A DNA stretch of 63,072 bases from a virus. The first letter of the stretch is position 1. Every line of letters begins with the position of its first letter. The DNA lies in the IMG/VR virus record IMGVR_UViG_3300044815_000135, positions 1-63,072 of that record. The stretch is one strand, 5' to 3'. Below the pieces are notes generated by a model. That model was not told where the DNA came from. It made no database searches and was given only the letters and a program-made list of their open reading frames with translations. The position numbers and the translations under genes were made by a program. This document shows, one piece after another, positions 56,746 to 62,943 of the stretch.

Positions 56746-56791
56746 GCCCCAAGCCTAGCCGACAATTTGGCAGTCATAACCGCGTTGGGGC
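56746..56791 (-). ncRNA. short RNA element closed by a 7-bp stem
   Basis: GCCCCAA at the 5' side pairs perfectly with TTGGGGC 46 bases on; inside, GCC-N8-GGC can pair. The 7-bp closing stem has the length of a tRNA acceptor but there is no T-arm consensus. It lies directly downstream of the tRNA at 56819. Confidence 0.35.
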
Positions 56792-56818
56792 GACCCATCA
56801 TCGAATGATGTGGATCAG

Positions 56819-56891
56819 TGGAAATGGCAGGATTCGAACCGACTACCTCTTTGACTGAGTCAAAGCGCTCTACCAACTGAGCTACATTCCC
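56819..56891 (-). tRNA. tRNA with abnormal anticodon loop (predicted anticodon UCA)
   Basis: Seven-bp acceptor stem (one G-U), D-arm GCTC...GAGC, T-arm with TTCGAAT loop and discriminator A; CCA not encoded. The anticodon arm CTTTG-ACTCAGT-CAAAG gives UCA in the normal register, but position 33 is C rather than the near-universal U, and the loop can close further (GAC/GTC). It may read UGA, be decayed, or be a tRNA mimic. Many genes here end in TGA, so efficient opal suppression would be costly. Confidence 0.6.
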
Positions 56892-56895
56892 AGAG

Positions 56896-56969
56896 TCGGA
56901 TAAACGGGACTTGAACCCGTACTAAGTTGATTTTAAGTCAACTGCCTCTACCAATTGGGCTATTATCCG
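56896..56969 (-). tRNA. tRNA-Leu(UAA) with short variable loop
   Basis: Perfect 7-bp acceptor (CGGATAA/TTATCCG), D-arm, anticodon arm GTTGA-CTTAAAA-TCAAC (U33 present, anticodon UAA), 5-base variable loop and T-arm ACGGG-TTCAAGT-CCCGT, discriminator A. UAA reads the Leu codon UUA, common in this phage but rare in GC-rich actinobacteria. Bacterial tRNA-Leu normally has a long variable arm; its absence is odd. Confidence 0.8.
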
Positions 56970-56973
56970 AGGT

Positions 56974-57035
56974 GCCAGTCGCGGTCAGAACCTAGTTCTT
57001 ACGGGTTAGGAAAGCATCTGAATAGCCCCACTGGC
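56974..57035 (-). ncRNA. tRNA-like remnant
   Basis: GCCAGT and ACTGGC close a 62-base segment containing CTTTC-CTAACCC-GTAAG, the size of an anticodon arm (loop with U33, anticodon AAC), but the D-arm and T-arm are truncated. Probably a decayed tRNA or a non-standard tRNA-like RNA. Confidence 0.35.
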
Positions 57036-57062
57036 TGTTGGCCTGCAATGTATCCAACTGCG

Positions 57063-57157
57063 TGGGAGGGAAAGACTCGAACTTCCTCGGAGCCCCGAAT
57101 TGCTCCTACCCTAATGCTTATTTGTCATCCCCGAAATACAAATAAACATTCCTCCCG
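57063..57157 (-). ncRNA. tRNA-like structure lacking normal D and anticodon arms
   Basis: Ends pair as an acceptor-like stem (GGGAGG/CCTCCC) next to a proper T-arm (GGAAG-TTCGAGT-CTTTC). In place of D and anticodon arms there is a 13-bp hairpin (AATGTTTATTTGT with its complement, one G-U) with a 12-base loop, then GGAGC-N8-GCTCC where a long variable arm would be. Clearly structured, not a canonical tRNA. Confidence 0.5.
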
Positions 57158-57168
57158 GTACTGCGAAG

Positions 57169-57375
57169 TTATGACGACTTCCGAATTGCAGTACCCGTTT
57201 TTGGTTTCTTATCAGGAAGAAAGATCAAATCATCTCGAGCAACTTCTCGTTGTGTATCATCACTATCTACGATATGAAATGGTTTCTTTTCACCGGACTC
57301 ATACCATGCAATGCGTACCCTGCGTTTGCGATAGATAGCATAACGTGGGATTGTCCCAAGCGAATCAGTCGTCAT
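57169..57375 (-). CDS. small basic protein, leaderless
   Basis: 68 residues, MTTDSLGTIPRYAIYRKRRV..., an SH3-like beta pattern (VRIAWYESGEKKPFHIVDSD) and a Lys-rich tail. The promoter at 57382-57410 ends seven bases before the ATG. The transcript would run on into the tRNA cluster. Confidence 0.7.
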   Translation of the reverse strand: MTTDSLGTIPRYAIYRKRRVRIAWYESGEKKPFHIVDSDDTQREVARDDLIFLPDKKPKTGTAIRKSS

Positions 57376-57381
57376 ATATCT

Positions 57382-57410
57382 ATGCTAATTGATGAGCGCC
57401 ATAGTGTCAA
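57382..57410 (-). promoter_or_regulatory. promoter TTGACA-N17-TAGCAT (leaderless)
   Basis: -35 at 57405-57410, -10 at 57382-57387; the best consensus example of the leaderless class, probably also expressing the tRNA cluster. Confidence 0.8.
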
Positions 57411-57424
57411 GGCAACTTGAACAT

Positions 57425-58087
57425 TTATTTTACTATGTATATCTCTAGCTTATGAAGCTCTAGCCATGCCTCGTGAGTACCTCCAGAATCGGGATGACAA
57501 GCTCGTTGAGCTCGCCGCCACAATTGCTTTAGAGTTAATTGCTTAGCATTCTCAGGGGTTAACTTAGCAAACTTGGTAAGCTGATTGATTAATACATCAG
57601 TTGACATGGAAGGTTTAGCAGGATTTGATTGGATACCATCATCTCGGCCCGCATATCGACTACTACCCGGGCCATAATCATAACCATAACCCCCATTAAC
57701 AAAAGGGTTTTGATGTTCCCAGTGTCGTTTTGCATCATACTCTTGCTGCCTACGCCGTTGCTGATAATCTTGTTCTCTACGTCGAGCTTCTTCGGCCTCT
57801 TGGCGACGTTTATGCTCTTCTCGCCGACGTTCTTCTTCTTGACGACGCCGGTACTCTTTACTTCTATCAATAAAGTCGTCTACTTCGGCATTCTTAAGAG
57901 GAACTTCCATTTTCACCCCATTAGGCAAGATTATGGTTACAACCTCAATTTTGGGACGGGGAGGAGTATTAAATATTCCGTTAAAAAGATCTGATAGATT
58001 AGAAGCGGCATCTGCAGTAAAGAAAAAAGTTCCGTTCCAAGCATTACTACCAGAGGTAAATTGGAAGGAATTGTCATCATGTTCCAC
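57425..58087 (-). CDS. J-domain protein with C-terminal HPD
   Basis: 220 residues. The first ~80 form a small globular domain (FFTADAASNLSDLFNGIF; IIILP-like strands), then a long Arg/Glu coiled coil (EERRREEHKRRQEAEEARRR), a Gly/Tyr-rich linker and a C-terminal J-domain with HPD at 198-200 (RAQRACHPDSGGTHEAWLEL). Most DnaJ proteins have the J-domain first. It may recruit host DnaK to phage replication or assembly complexes. Confidence 0.75.
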   Translation of the reverse strand: MEHDDNSFQFTSGSNAWNGTFFFTADAASNLSDLFNGIFNTPPRPKIEVVTIILPNGVKMEVPLKNAEVDDFIDRSKEYRRRQEEERRREEHKRRQEAEEARRREQDYQQRRRQQEYDAKRHWEHQNPFVNGGYGYDYGPGSSRYAGRDDGIQSNPAKPSMSTDVLINQLTKFAKLTPENAKQLTLKQLWRRAQRACHPDSGGTHEAWLELHKLEIYIVK

Positions 58088-58848
58088 TAGGGGGCTATCC
58101 TTCCATGCTCATTGAACTTGGTTAATGAAATGGGAAATAGCTGAGTCAGAATTTCTTCTACCTTCTTAGCAGCTAGTACAATTTCATACTGAGGTCGACC
58201 TTTATTGGTGGCATTTTCTTCAGCAGTACGAAGACCTAAGAAATGCAACCATGCTCGAAGATTAGCAGTAGCATACATAGTTGAGTTAATTGCTACTGGG
58301 AGATGAAGTCGAGCCATCTCATTAGCAATACCCATATTTAAAGCCTTTTGATACAAAGCCCATGACTGCTCATACCCCCAGATAAGATCCTCAACAAATT
58401 GGGTGTGGAGAATTATATCAGCAGGACCCATTACTGGTCTAGCACTAGTACCAATGTTAATAAGAGGCCTATTAGCTTCAGGGATATAAAAATTGGGAGT
58501 GAACTGGGTATATCGTCCAGATTGCTCATTGTAAGACTGAACTCGGTGACGATGCCACTCACGGAAAACCATAATGGGCGCAGTTACTCGAAATGTAATG
58601 GAGTTATGCTCAAAAGGGGTACCATGGCGTTCACTCATAAGATAGTTGATAAGGCCAGCACTTTCACCTTCTCCAAACTGAGTAGCATCAACTACTTCAC
58701 CAGTACTTACTCGAGCAGCATGAACAACCCCTGCATCATTACCCATATGTTGAATGAGTTCTACCCTTACACCTTCATGAAGTGTAATGTCATTGTGCTG
58801 ACGAATCACTTGATTGCCTCCTTGGCAGTATAGGTCTTGTACATCCAT
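58087..58848 (-). CDS. thyX: flavin-dependent thymidylate synthase
   Basis: 253 residues. The ThyX signature RHRVQSYNEQSGRY (from residue 100) is complete, with HGTPFEHNSITFRV before it and LHFLGLRTAEENA after it. Makes dTMP from dUMP using FAD and methylenetetrahydrofolate. Common in actinobacteria and their phages. Present in addition to a ThyA-fold enzyme at 25.6 kb. Overlaps the upstream gene by 43 bases, so a later start is possible. Confidence 0.95.
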   Translation of the reverse strand: MDVQDLYCQGGNQVIRQHNDITLHEGVRVELIQHMGNDAGVVHAARVSTGEVVDATQFGEGESAGLINYLMSERHGTPFEHNSITFRVTAPIMVFREWHRHRVQSYNEQSGRYTQFTPNFYIPEANRPLINIGTSARPVMGPADIILHTQFVEDLIWGYEQSWALYQKALNMGIANEMARLHLPVAINSTMYATANLRAWLHFLGLRTAEENATNKGRPQYEIVLAAKKVEEILTQLFPISLTKFNEHGRIAP

Positions 58849-59285
58849 GCTTTATGCTTCCACACCCATCGACGAAATTTGCCTCGCGGGATTCTTTTTA
58901 ATAGGGGATATAGCTTGGTATGCTTACTAAGGATATAGAATGTAAGACCCCAATCTTCACTAAAAGCTTGAGGATTACGAAGATTTTGCCATAGCCTTAA
59001 GTCGCCGGCAAATTTAGGATCTACTCTACTCCATTCAATGGGGTCGTTAGTTAGAGGAGAAAGGGGCTTATACTGAAGAAGTTGAGAAACCATATTTAGT
59101 GTTTGATTGGCTGATTCTCCAGAATGGCCCTGTTTACTAAATACAGTAACTAGTTCCATAACTCGCTTACGAAGTTCAGCATCCCAATGAGCTGATGGAT
59201 CTTTACTTCTAAGTTGGTCTCTGGTAAGCTGGGGAAAACCTATCAAATCTAGTTCTCTGTTAGCATGGTCGATCAAATTTGACAT
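58806..59285 (-). CDS. conserved-looking phage protein
   Basis: 159 residues. Central WQNLRNPQAFSEDWGLTFYI resembles the W.N.RN..AFSEDGG.TYY pattern of an uncharacterised phage family often near ThyX; basic aromatic C-terminus (RRWVWKHKAWMYKTY). Function unknown. Confidence 0.75.
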   Translation of the reverse strand: MSNLIDHANRELDLIGFPQLTRDQLRSKDPSAHWDAELRKRVMELVTVFSKQGHSGESANQTLNMVSQLLQYKPLSPLTNDPIEWSRVDPKFAGDLRLWQNLRNPQAFSEDWGLTFYILSKHTKLYPLLKRIPRGKFRRWVWKHKAWMYKTYTAKEAIK

Positions 59286-59286
59286 C

Positions 59287-59463
59287 TTAATCCTTAATCA
59301 CTAAGTATTCTTCAATTTCTTGCTTACGTTTCTCATCCCAGTCAATTTGGTCTTCACCGGGAGAAAGTTGAGGATGCCAGTTTTCATCAGAACTGGCAAA
59401 TTGTACATGGACAGTTTTGTGTTCAGGATACTTTTTCCCAGTTGCAATCAATAGCCTTGTCAT
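59287..59463 (-). CDS. 58-residue hypothetical protein
   Basis: MTRLLIATGKKYPEHKTVHV... ending EEYLVIKD; beta then charged helix. Starts in a TGATG overlap with the previous gene and ends two bases before the next ATG. Confidence 0.7.
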   Translation of the reverse strand: MTRLLIATGKKYPEHKTVHVQFASSDENWHPQLSPGEDQIDWDEKRKQEIEEYLVIKD

Positions 59464-59636
59464 CACATAGTTTGTTTTACTATAAGAGGTATCTGATAGT
59501 CCTCTGAAAGGGCTTTTGCCTTAGTAATTGCTTCATCTCGAGTCAAATAGTCATGGTCCTTGAGAGGCGTACCATCAGTCTCTTGGATTTGCCAATTCTC
59601 AATGGTAGGTGTATGCCCGCTATAATCAGTAACCAT
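59463..59636 (-). CDS. 57-residue hypothetical protein
   Basis: MVTDYSGHTPTIENWQIQET..., then DYLTRDEAITKAKALSEDYQ, a short dsRBD- or ASCH-like impression only. Coupled to neighbours at both ends. Confidence 0.65.
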   Translation of the reverse strand: MVTDYSGHTPTIENWQIQETDGTPLKDHDYLTRDEAITKAKALSEDYQIPLIVKQTM

Positions 59637-59718
59637 TGGGCATTCTCATTCTGTTATCTCTTGGGCGTACATGCTCAATGTTCATTGTATCCATTACTGG
59701 AGAGTTAAAGTAATGCAT
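59626..59718 (-). CDS. possible 30-residue micro-protein
   Basis: MHYFNSPVMDTMNIEHVRPR... begins one base after the previous stop (TGATATG) and overlaps the next ATG by 11 bases. Supported only by this spacing. Confidence 0.4.
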   Translation of the reverse strand: MHYFNSPVMDTMNIEHVRPRDNRMRMPNGY

Positions 59719-59719
59719 A

Positions 59720-59887
59720 TCACTTAGTAACAAAAGCTACAACTTTCTGAATTTCTTCAGCTGTAAGTTCTTCTCCCCGTTCCACCTTATGAATGATAGC
59801 CCATAACTCATCAAAGGTATCGGGGTTTTCTTTTTTAGCTTTACGAAGATTATCGGCTGCGTCAGCTATCTCATCAAAGTCTCTCAT
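59720..59887 (-). CDS. 55-residue helical protein
   Basis: MRDFDEIADAADNLRKAKKE..., entirely helical, ending AEEIQKVVAFVTK. TGATG overlap with the upstream gene. Not recognised. Confidence 0.65.
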   Translation of the reverse strand: MRDFDEIADAADNLRKAKKENPDTFDELWAIIHKVERGEELTAEEIQKVVAFVTK

Positions 59888-60114
59888 CACATGTTCGCAA
59901 TCTTACGATCAAGGGCGCGGATATCTCGTTCAAGAGCTACCCGTTCTACTTCTTGAGCAGCTGAACGAAGTCGACGCATCGGGATTTTATCACGCTTTGT
60001 CTGTAGTTCCTTGCGCCGAGCAACAAAGAATGCCCTATCTTCAATCGGAGTATGCTGCTCGATACCTTTACGTTTATGCGGGGGGTTACCGGGGCGAGGA
60101 GGAGCATATGCCAT
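59887..60114 (-). CDS. basic helical protein
   Basis: 75 residues: Pro/Arg-rich start (MAYAPPRPGNPPHKRKG), then a long charged helix (ARRKELQTKRDKIPMRRLRS). AAAGGA upstream; promoter at 60156-60184. First gene of a six-gene run of small proteins ending at ThyX. Confidence 0.7.
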   Translation of the reverse strand: MAYAPPRPGNPPHKRKGIEQHTPIEDRAFFVARRKELQTKRDKIPMRRLRSAAQEVERVALERDIRALDRKIANM

Positions 60115-60155
60115 GGGGATGGTCCTTTCATACGGGGTAAATTAGTGATATTGCT

Positions 60156-60184
60156 ATGCTATTTGCTCGGTTTTTTGTTGTCAA
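60156..60184 (-). promoter_or_regulatory. promoter TTGACA-N17-TAGCAT
   Basis: -35 at 60179-60184 begins five bases after the tRNA-like element at 60190-60239; -10 at 60156-60161. Confidence 0.75.
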
Positions 60185-60189
60185 CTAAG

Positions 60190-60239
60190 TACCTGCTCGG
60201 GGGTTGAACCCGATTAACCTCCCCAGTGGAGGACAGGCA
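60190..60239 (-). ncRNA. 50-base tRNA-like structure (acceptor, one hairpin, T-arm)
   Basis: TGCCTGT/GCAGGTA form seven pairs (two G-U); inside are CCTCC-ACTGG-GGAGG, TTAA and a perfect T-arm TCGGG-TTCAACC-CCCGA. D-arm and anticodon arm are replaced by the single 15-base hairpin. Begins ten bases after the stop of the LAXTG protein. Could be a tRNA relic, an mRNA 3'-end signal, or an attachment-site remnant. Confidence 0.45.
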
Positions 60240-60248
60240 TCTTACTTC

Positions 60249-61466
60249 TTAGACGAAAATTCGCTTACGAAGGAAGAGGGCTGCAAGACCAAGGAACAGA
60301 ATTCCTGAGCCCGTAAGGCCATTGCGAATGTATACTACTAGCTCATCACCTGTACAGGCAAGGGTTGTAGCAGTTCCGCACTTATCGCTAGGCGGCGGAG
60401 GCGGTAGCTTGCAATCCTCTTCCGCATCCTTAGCAGCGATTTCTTCTGGTGTCAGGATTCGAGGTTCACCAATTTCAGGCTCACTCTCAGTAGTTTCCTC
60501 ATTGACTGACCCATCCTCATTGTTTGAGTAATGGGTGTGCCAAACCTGACGGGTTTGTGAAACGGTGGTGTCATCGCAACCATATTCGCCATCTGTCCAT
60601 TCACCATAGGTGTCATAGTCTTCAGGCAAGTCGCAATTAACTGCTGTCCAAGTGACCGAGGTGAATGGGAACGTTGCTGTTCCATTACCATTGTCAACCC
60701 ATCCAGTAGGCAGAACTCCCCATCCATCGCCACCGATTCGGGTGGCAATAATGTCAAGTTCATCACGTGCATAGGTAACATTCTCAGTATTGACTGGCAG
60801 ACCAAAGTGGTCGTCAGCTACAGCGCACTTATCCTTCTGACCGGGGTCAGTGGGAATCACCAGAATGGGATCGACGCAATCTGGACCAGTAAGTAGGACC
60901 AGCTTGTATGCTTCCCCCCAGCCGCCACCCCAAAGAGCTTCGGCAGGATTGCCTGGGCCATAGAGTGAACCACCCGCGATTGCATCACGGACAGGCTGGG
61001 TATCGAAGTTGCCATCCACCTGGAACTGAACTGAGGTTTCACAAGTTAAGTTAGCCTCAATCTCGGCAAGAGCCGCATCAAGCGCACTAAGGTTCTTAGT
61101 AGCACTGTCAGCTGTCAATGGAGGCATGAGCCCCGCAGCAACACCTTGCGGCCAGGTTGGAGTTGTTGGTCCGGCCCAGCTGGGCATTGGCCATCCAATT
61201 ACCACAAAGGGCATTGGATCAACTGGAGGTTCCTCGACTACATTCTTCGCGAGACATTCCGCCTCGGTTAGTCCGAATACATCGGCATCATGATGCTTAT
61301 GACCGTTATAGCCATTCGCATCAGGTGTGATATATGTCCAGTGATTCCCATCTCCACTGTGACAAGCGGGCAACTCGGCTTCTGATGCCATGGCTGGTGA
61401 GACATTAAATCCTACCAACCCCAGCACAAGAATACCAGCAGCAACACCTGCAGGATATCGCTTCAT
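60249..61466 (-). CDS. secreted cell-wall-anchored protein with LAXTG sorting signal
   Basis: 405 residues. Signal peptide (MKRYPAGVAAGILVLGLVGF..., cleavage after AMA at ~27). The exported part has paired Cys (PACHSGDGNHWTYITPDANG; TEAECLAKN) and a His-rich HKHHDAD. Near the end a Pro-rich spacer is followed by LACTG (369-373), a hydrophobic helix (GILFLGLAALFL) and RKR: the tripartite signal recognised by class E sortases of actinobacteria. The phage would display this protein on its host's wall. Promoter 61519-61547; GGGAGAAG ribosome-binding site. Confidence 0.85.
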   Translation of the reverse strand: MKRYPAGVAAGILVLGLVGFNVSPAMASEAELPACHSGDGNHWTYITPDANGYNGHKHHDADVFGLTEAECLAKNVVEEPPVDPMPFVVIGWPMPSWAGPTTPTWPQGVAAGLMPPLTADSATKNLSALDAALAEIEANLTCETSVQFQVDGNFDTQPVRDAIAGGSLYGPGNPAEALWGGGWGEAYKLVLLTGPDCVDPILVIPTDPGQKDKCAVADDHFGLPVNTENVTYARDELDIIATRIGGDGWGVLPTGWVDNGNGTATFPFTSVTWTAVNCDLPEDYDTYGEWTDGEYGCDDTTVSQTRQVWHTHYSNNEDGSVNEETTESEPEIGEPRILTPEEIAAKDAEEDCKLPPPPPSDKCGTATTLACTGDELVVYIRNGLTGSGILFLGLAALFLRKRIFV

Positions 61467-61518
61467 ATTCTTCTCCCTGTAGAGTTATCAACACCAGCTC
61501 AATTGCTGATGCATAAGC

Positions 61519-61547
61519 ATGCTATCGACATAGGCAATAGTTGTCAA
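61519..61547 (-). promoter_or_regulatory. promoter TTGACA-N17-TAGCAT
   Basis: -35 at 61542-61547, -10 at 61519-61524, preceded by TTGCC as in most promoters of this phage. Leaves a ~45-base leader for the LAXTG protein. Confidence 0.75.
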
Positions 61548-61559
61548 GGCAATTATACT

Positions 61560-61763
61560 CTACAGTTCCCACCAAGGCTTAGCTTCTTTAGGTGTGGAAA
61601 AATCAAAATTATGCTTGGCTTCTCGCCAAGTCCCATCTGGGTTCATATGCCGACGGATAAAATGGGATACATACTTTACTCGAGTTTTCAAGGCTAATCC
61701 GCAGTAAGTACATTTGACTTTATTCCCTCGAATTATATACTCTGGAGCTGGTACTTTAATCAT
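61560..61763 (-). CDS. C2H2 zinc-finger protein
   Basis: 67 residues from MIKVPAPE. KCTYCGLALKTRVKYVSHFI then RRHM is C-x2-C-x12-H-x4-H; the tail is Trp-rich (EAKPWWEL). ATGA coupling with the upstream gene. Confidence 0.8.
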   Translation of the reverse strand: MIKVPAPEYIIRGNKVKCTYCGLALKTRVKYVSHFIRRHMNPDGTWREAKHNFDFSTPKEAKPWWEL

Positions 61764-61909
61764 CCCCAATCTCCAGTATACCAATAAGCTACCTCAATTG
61801 AATCTGGAAATTGGTTATATCGTTCCAACATCTGACTTGCTACATCTGCCTCATGAGGCGCGGAAGCAATACGACGCGTCCCATCAGGTAGAGTAGCAAT
61901 GAACAACAT
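61760..61909 (-). CDS. 49-residue hypothetical protein
   Basis: MLFIATLPDGTRRIASAPHE..., ending EVAYWYTGDWG; beta-alpha-beta pattern. GGTGTGGA serves as a weak ribosome-binding site; the stop is coupled to the next ATG. Confidence 0.7.
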   Translation of the reverse strand: MLFIATLPDGTRRIASAPHEADVASQMLERYNQFPDSIEVAYWYTGDWG

Positions 61910-61924
61910 TCCACACCAATCAGG

Positions 61925-62164
61925 TTAGCTAAACGGTTTTAATTCCCATTCCCCAGTATAATTTCGCTTCCAAAGTTCATCTTGGCCATCTTCTAAACTC
62001 GTAAGGAGAATTTTGCCAATATTCTTACGACGTTTTCCTGCAGCAACTTCTATTTGAGCGCTATGGATGCCTACATGAACAATCTCTATGGCTAATTCTC
62101 CCAAGATTTGGGGAAACTTAGCCTCTTTACCATAGTAAAGAGTAACTGAATGAGTATATCTCAT
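61925..62164 (-). CDS. hypothetical protein
   Basis: 79 residues, MRYTHSVTLYYGKEAKFPQI..., beta-rich with a basic centre (EVAAGKRRKNIGKILL). Overlaps the upstream stop by four bases. Not recognised. Confidence 0.7.
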   Translation of the reverse strand: MRYTHSVTLYYGKEAKFPQILGELAIEIVHVGIHSAQIEVAAGKRRKNIGKILLTSLEDGQDELWKRNYTGEWELKPFS

Positions 62165-62418
62165 AGCAATTCCTGCAATGCATCGATCGTGCGAATTGAT
62201 CGGATAACTTTCAAGCGTCCTAATCGGTCTTCTACCGACATCGCACGCAATGATTGGCCCAATATGAGGCGATGATTTGCGAGAATCGCACGGACGCTCC
62301 TGCGATCATCAGCTCTACCAGCAGCGCTAGCCTGACGTAAAAGTACCAAGACTTCTTTACGATTAGCTCCGCCATACCTGGTTATTAAACCATTGGCAAT
62401 AGCTTTATCACTTGCCAT
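62161..62418 (-). CDS. basic helical protein
   Basis: 85 residues, MASDKAIANGLITRYGGANR..., repeated Arg/Leu helices (GRADDRRSVRAILANHRLIL), possibly nucleic-acid binding. Overlaps its neighbours by 4 and 11 bases. Confidence 0.7.
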   Translation of the reverse strand: MASDKAIANGLITRYGGANRKEVLVLLRQASAAGRADDRRSVRAILANHRLILGQSLRAMSVEDRLGRLKVIRSIRTIDALQELL

Positions 62419-62647
62419 TGGGCTTTAGTTTCCATTTGAAGAGTTTAGGCATTTCCTTCGATGGTTCACTGGGCTTTGGCCACCAACACCAGTTAATGAG
62501 AATATCAAACTCATTATTCGGAGTAAGCCGATGAACGTAGGTAAAGGGGTGGTAGAACTCTCGAGTAAAGGCATTATGAGGTTCTGCTTTATCAGCTTGG
62601 TATGATCGAGGAAATAGCTCTCCTGGACCGGGTAAAAAGAGAGTCAT
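62408..62647 (-). CDS. hypothetical protein
   Basis: 79 residues, MTLFLPGPGELFPRSYQADK..., aromatic-rich (EFYHPFTYVHRL; ILINWCWWPKP), basic end. Not recognised. Confidence 0.65.
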   Translation of the reverse strand: MTLFLPGPGELFPRSYQADKAEPHNAFTREFYHPFTYVHRLTPNNEFDILINWCWWPKPSEPSKEMPKLFKWKLKPNGK

Positions 62648-62943
62648 TTTTTATCCCAGTCTGGATGATAAAGCAATCGAGCGGGTAACCAAGATTCTCT
62701 GACTGTGGTGTAGGGTGTTTCAACTCCAGGCCAAAACCATCCCTGATCTGTTAGTTTCTCAAGAGTTTTAGGTTCACCATTCTCAGAGATAAGTTGGATT
62801 ACACTTAGTGAAGGTAAAGCTTCTATTTCTTTTACTGAGTTCAGCATTCTAAATGGAGTTATGATTACTCCATCCATAATAGCTTGATGAAATTGAGATA
62901 AGTTCTCAATTATGACAGTTACTCCAGATTTAGTCTTACCCAT
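62644..62943 (-). CDS. hypothetical protein
   Basis: 99 residues from MGKTKSGVTVIIENLSQF, whose ATG overlaps the stop of the upstream gene (TAATG); an in-frame ATG 21 bases earlier lies inside that gene. Ends ARLLYHPDWDKK. Function unknown. Confidence 0.7.
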   Translation of the reverse strand: MGKTKSGVTVIIENLSQFHQAIMDGVIITPFRMLNSVKEIEALPSLSVIQLISENGEPKTLEKLTDQGWFWPGVETPYTTVRESWLPARLLYHPDWDKK

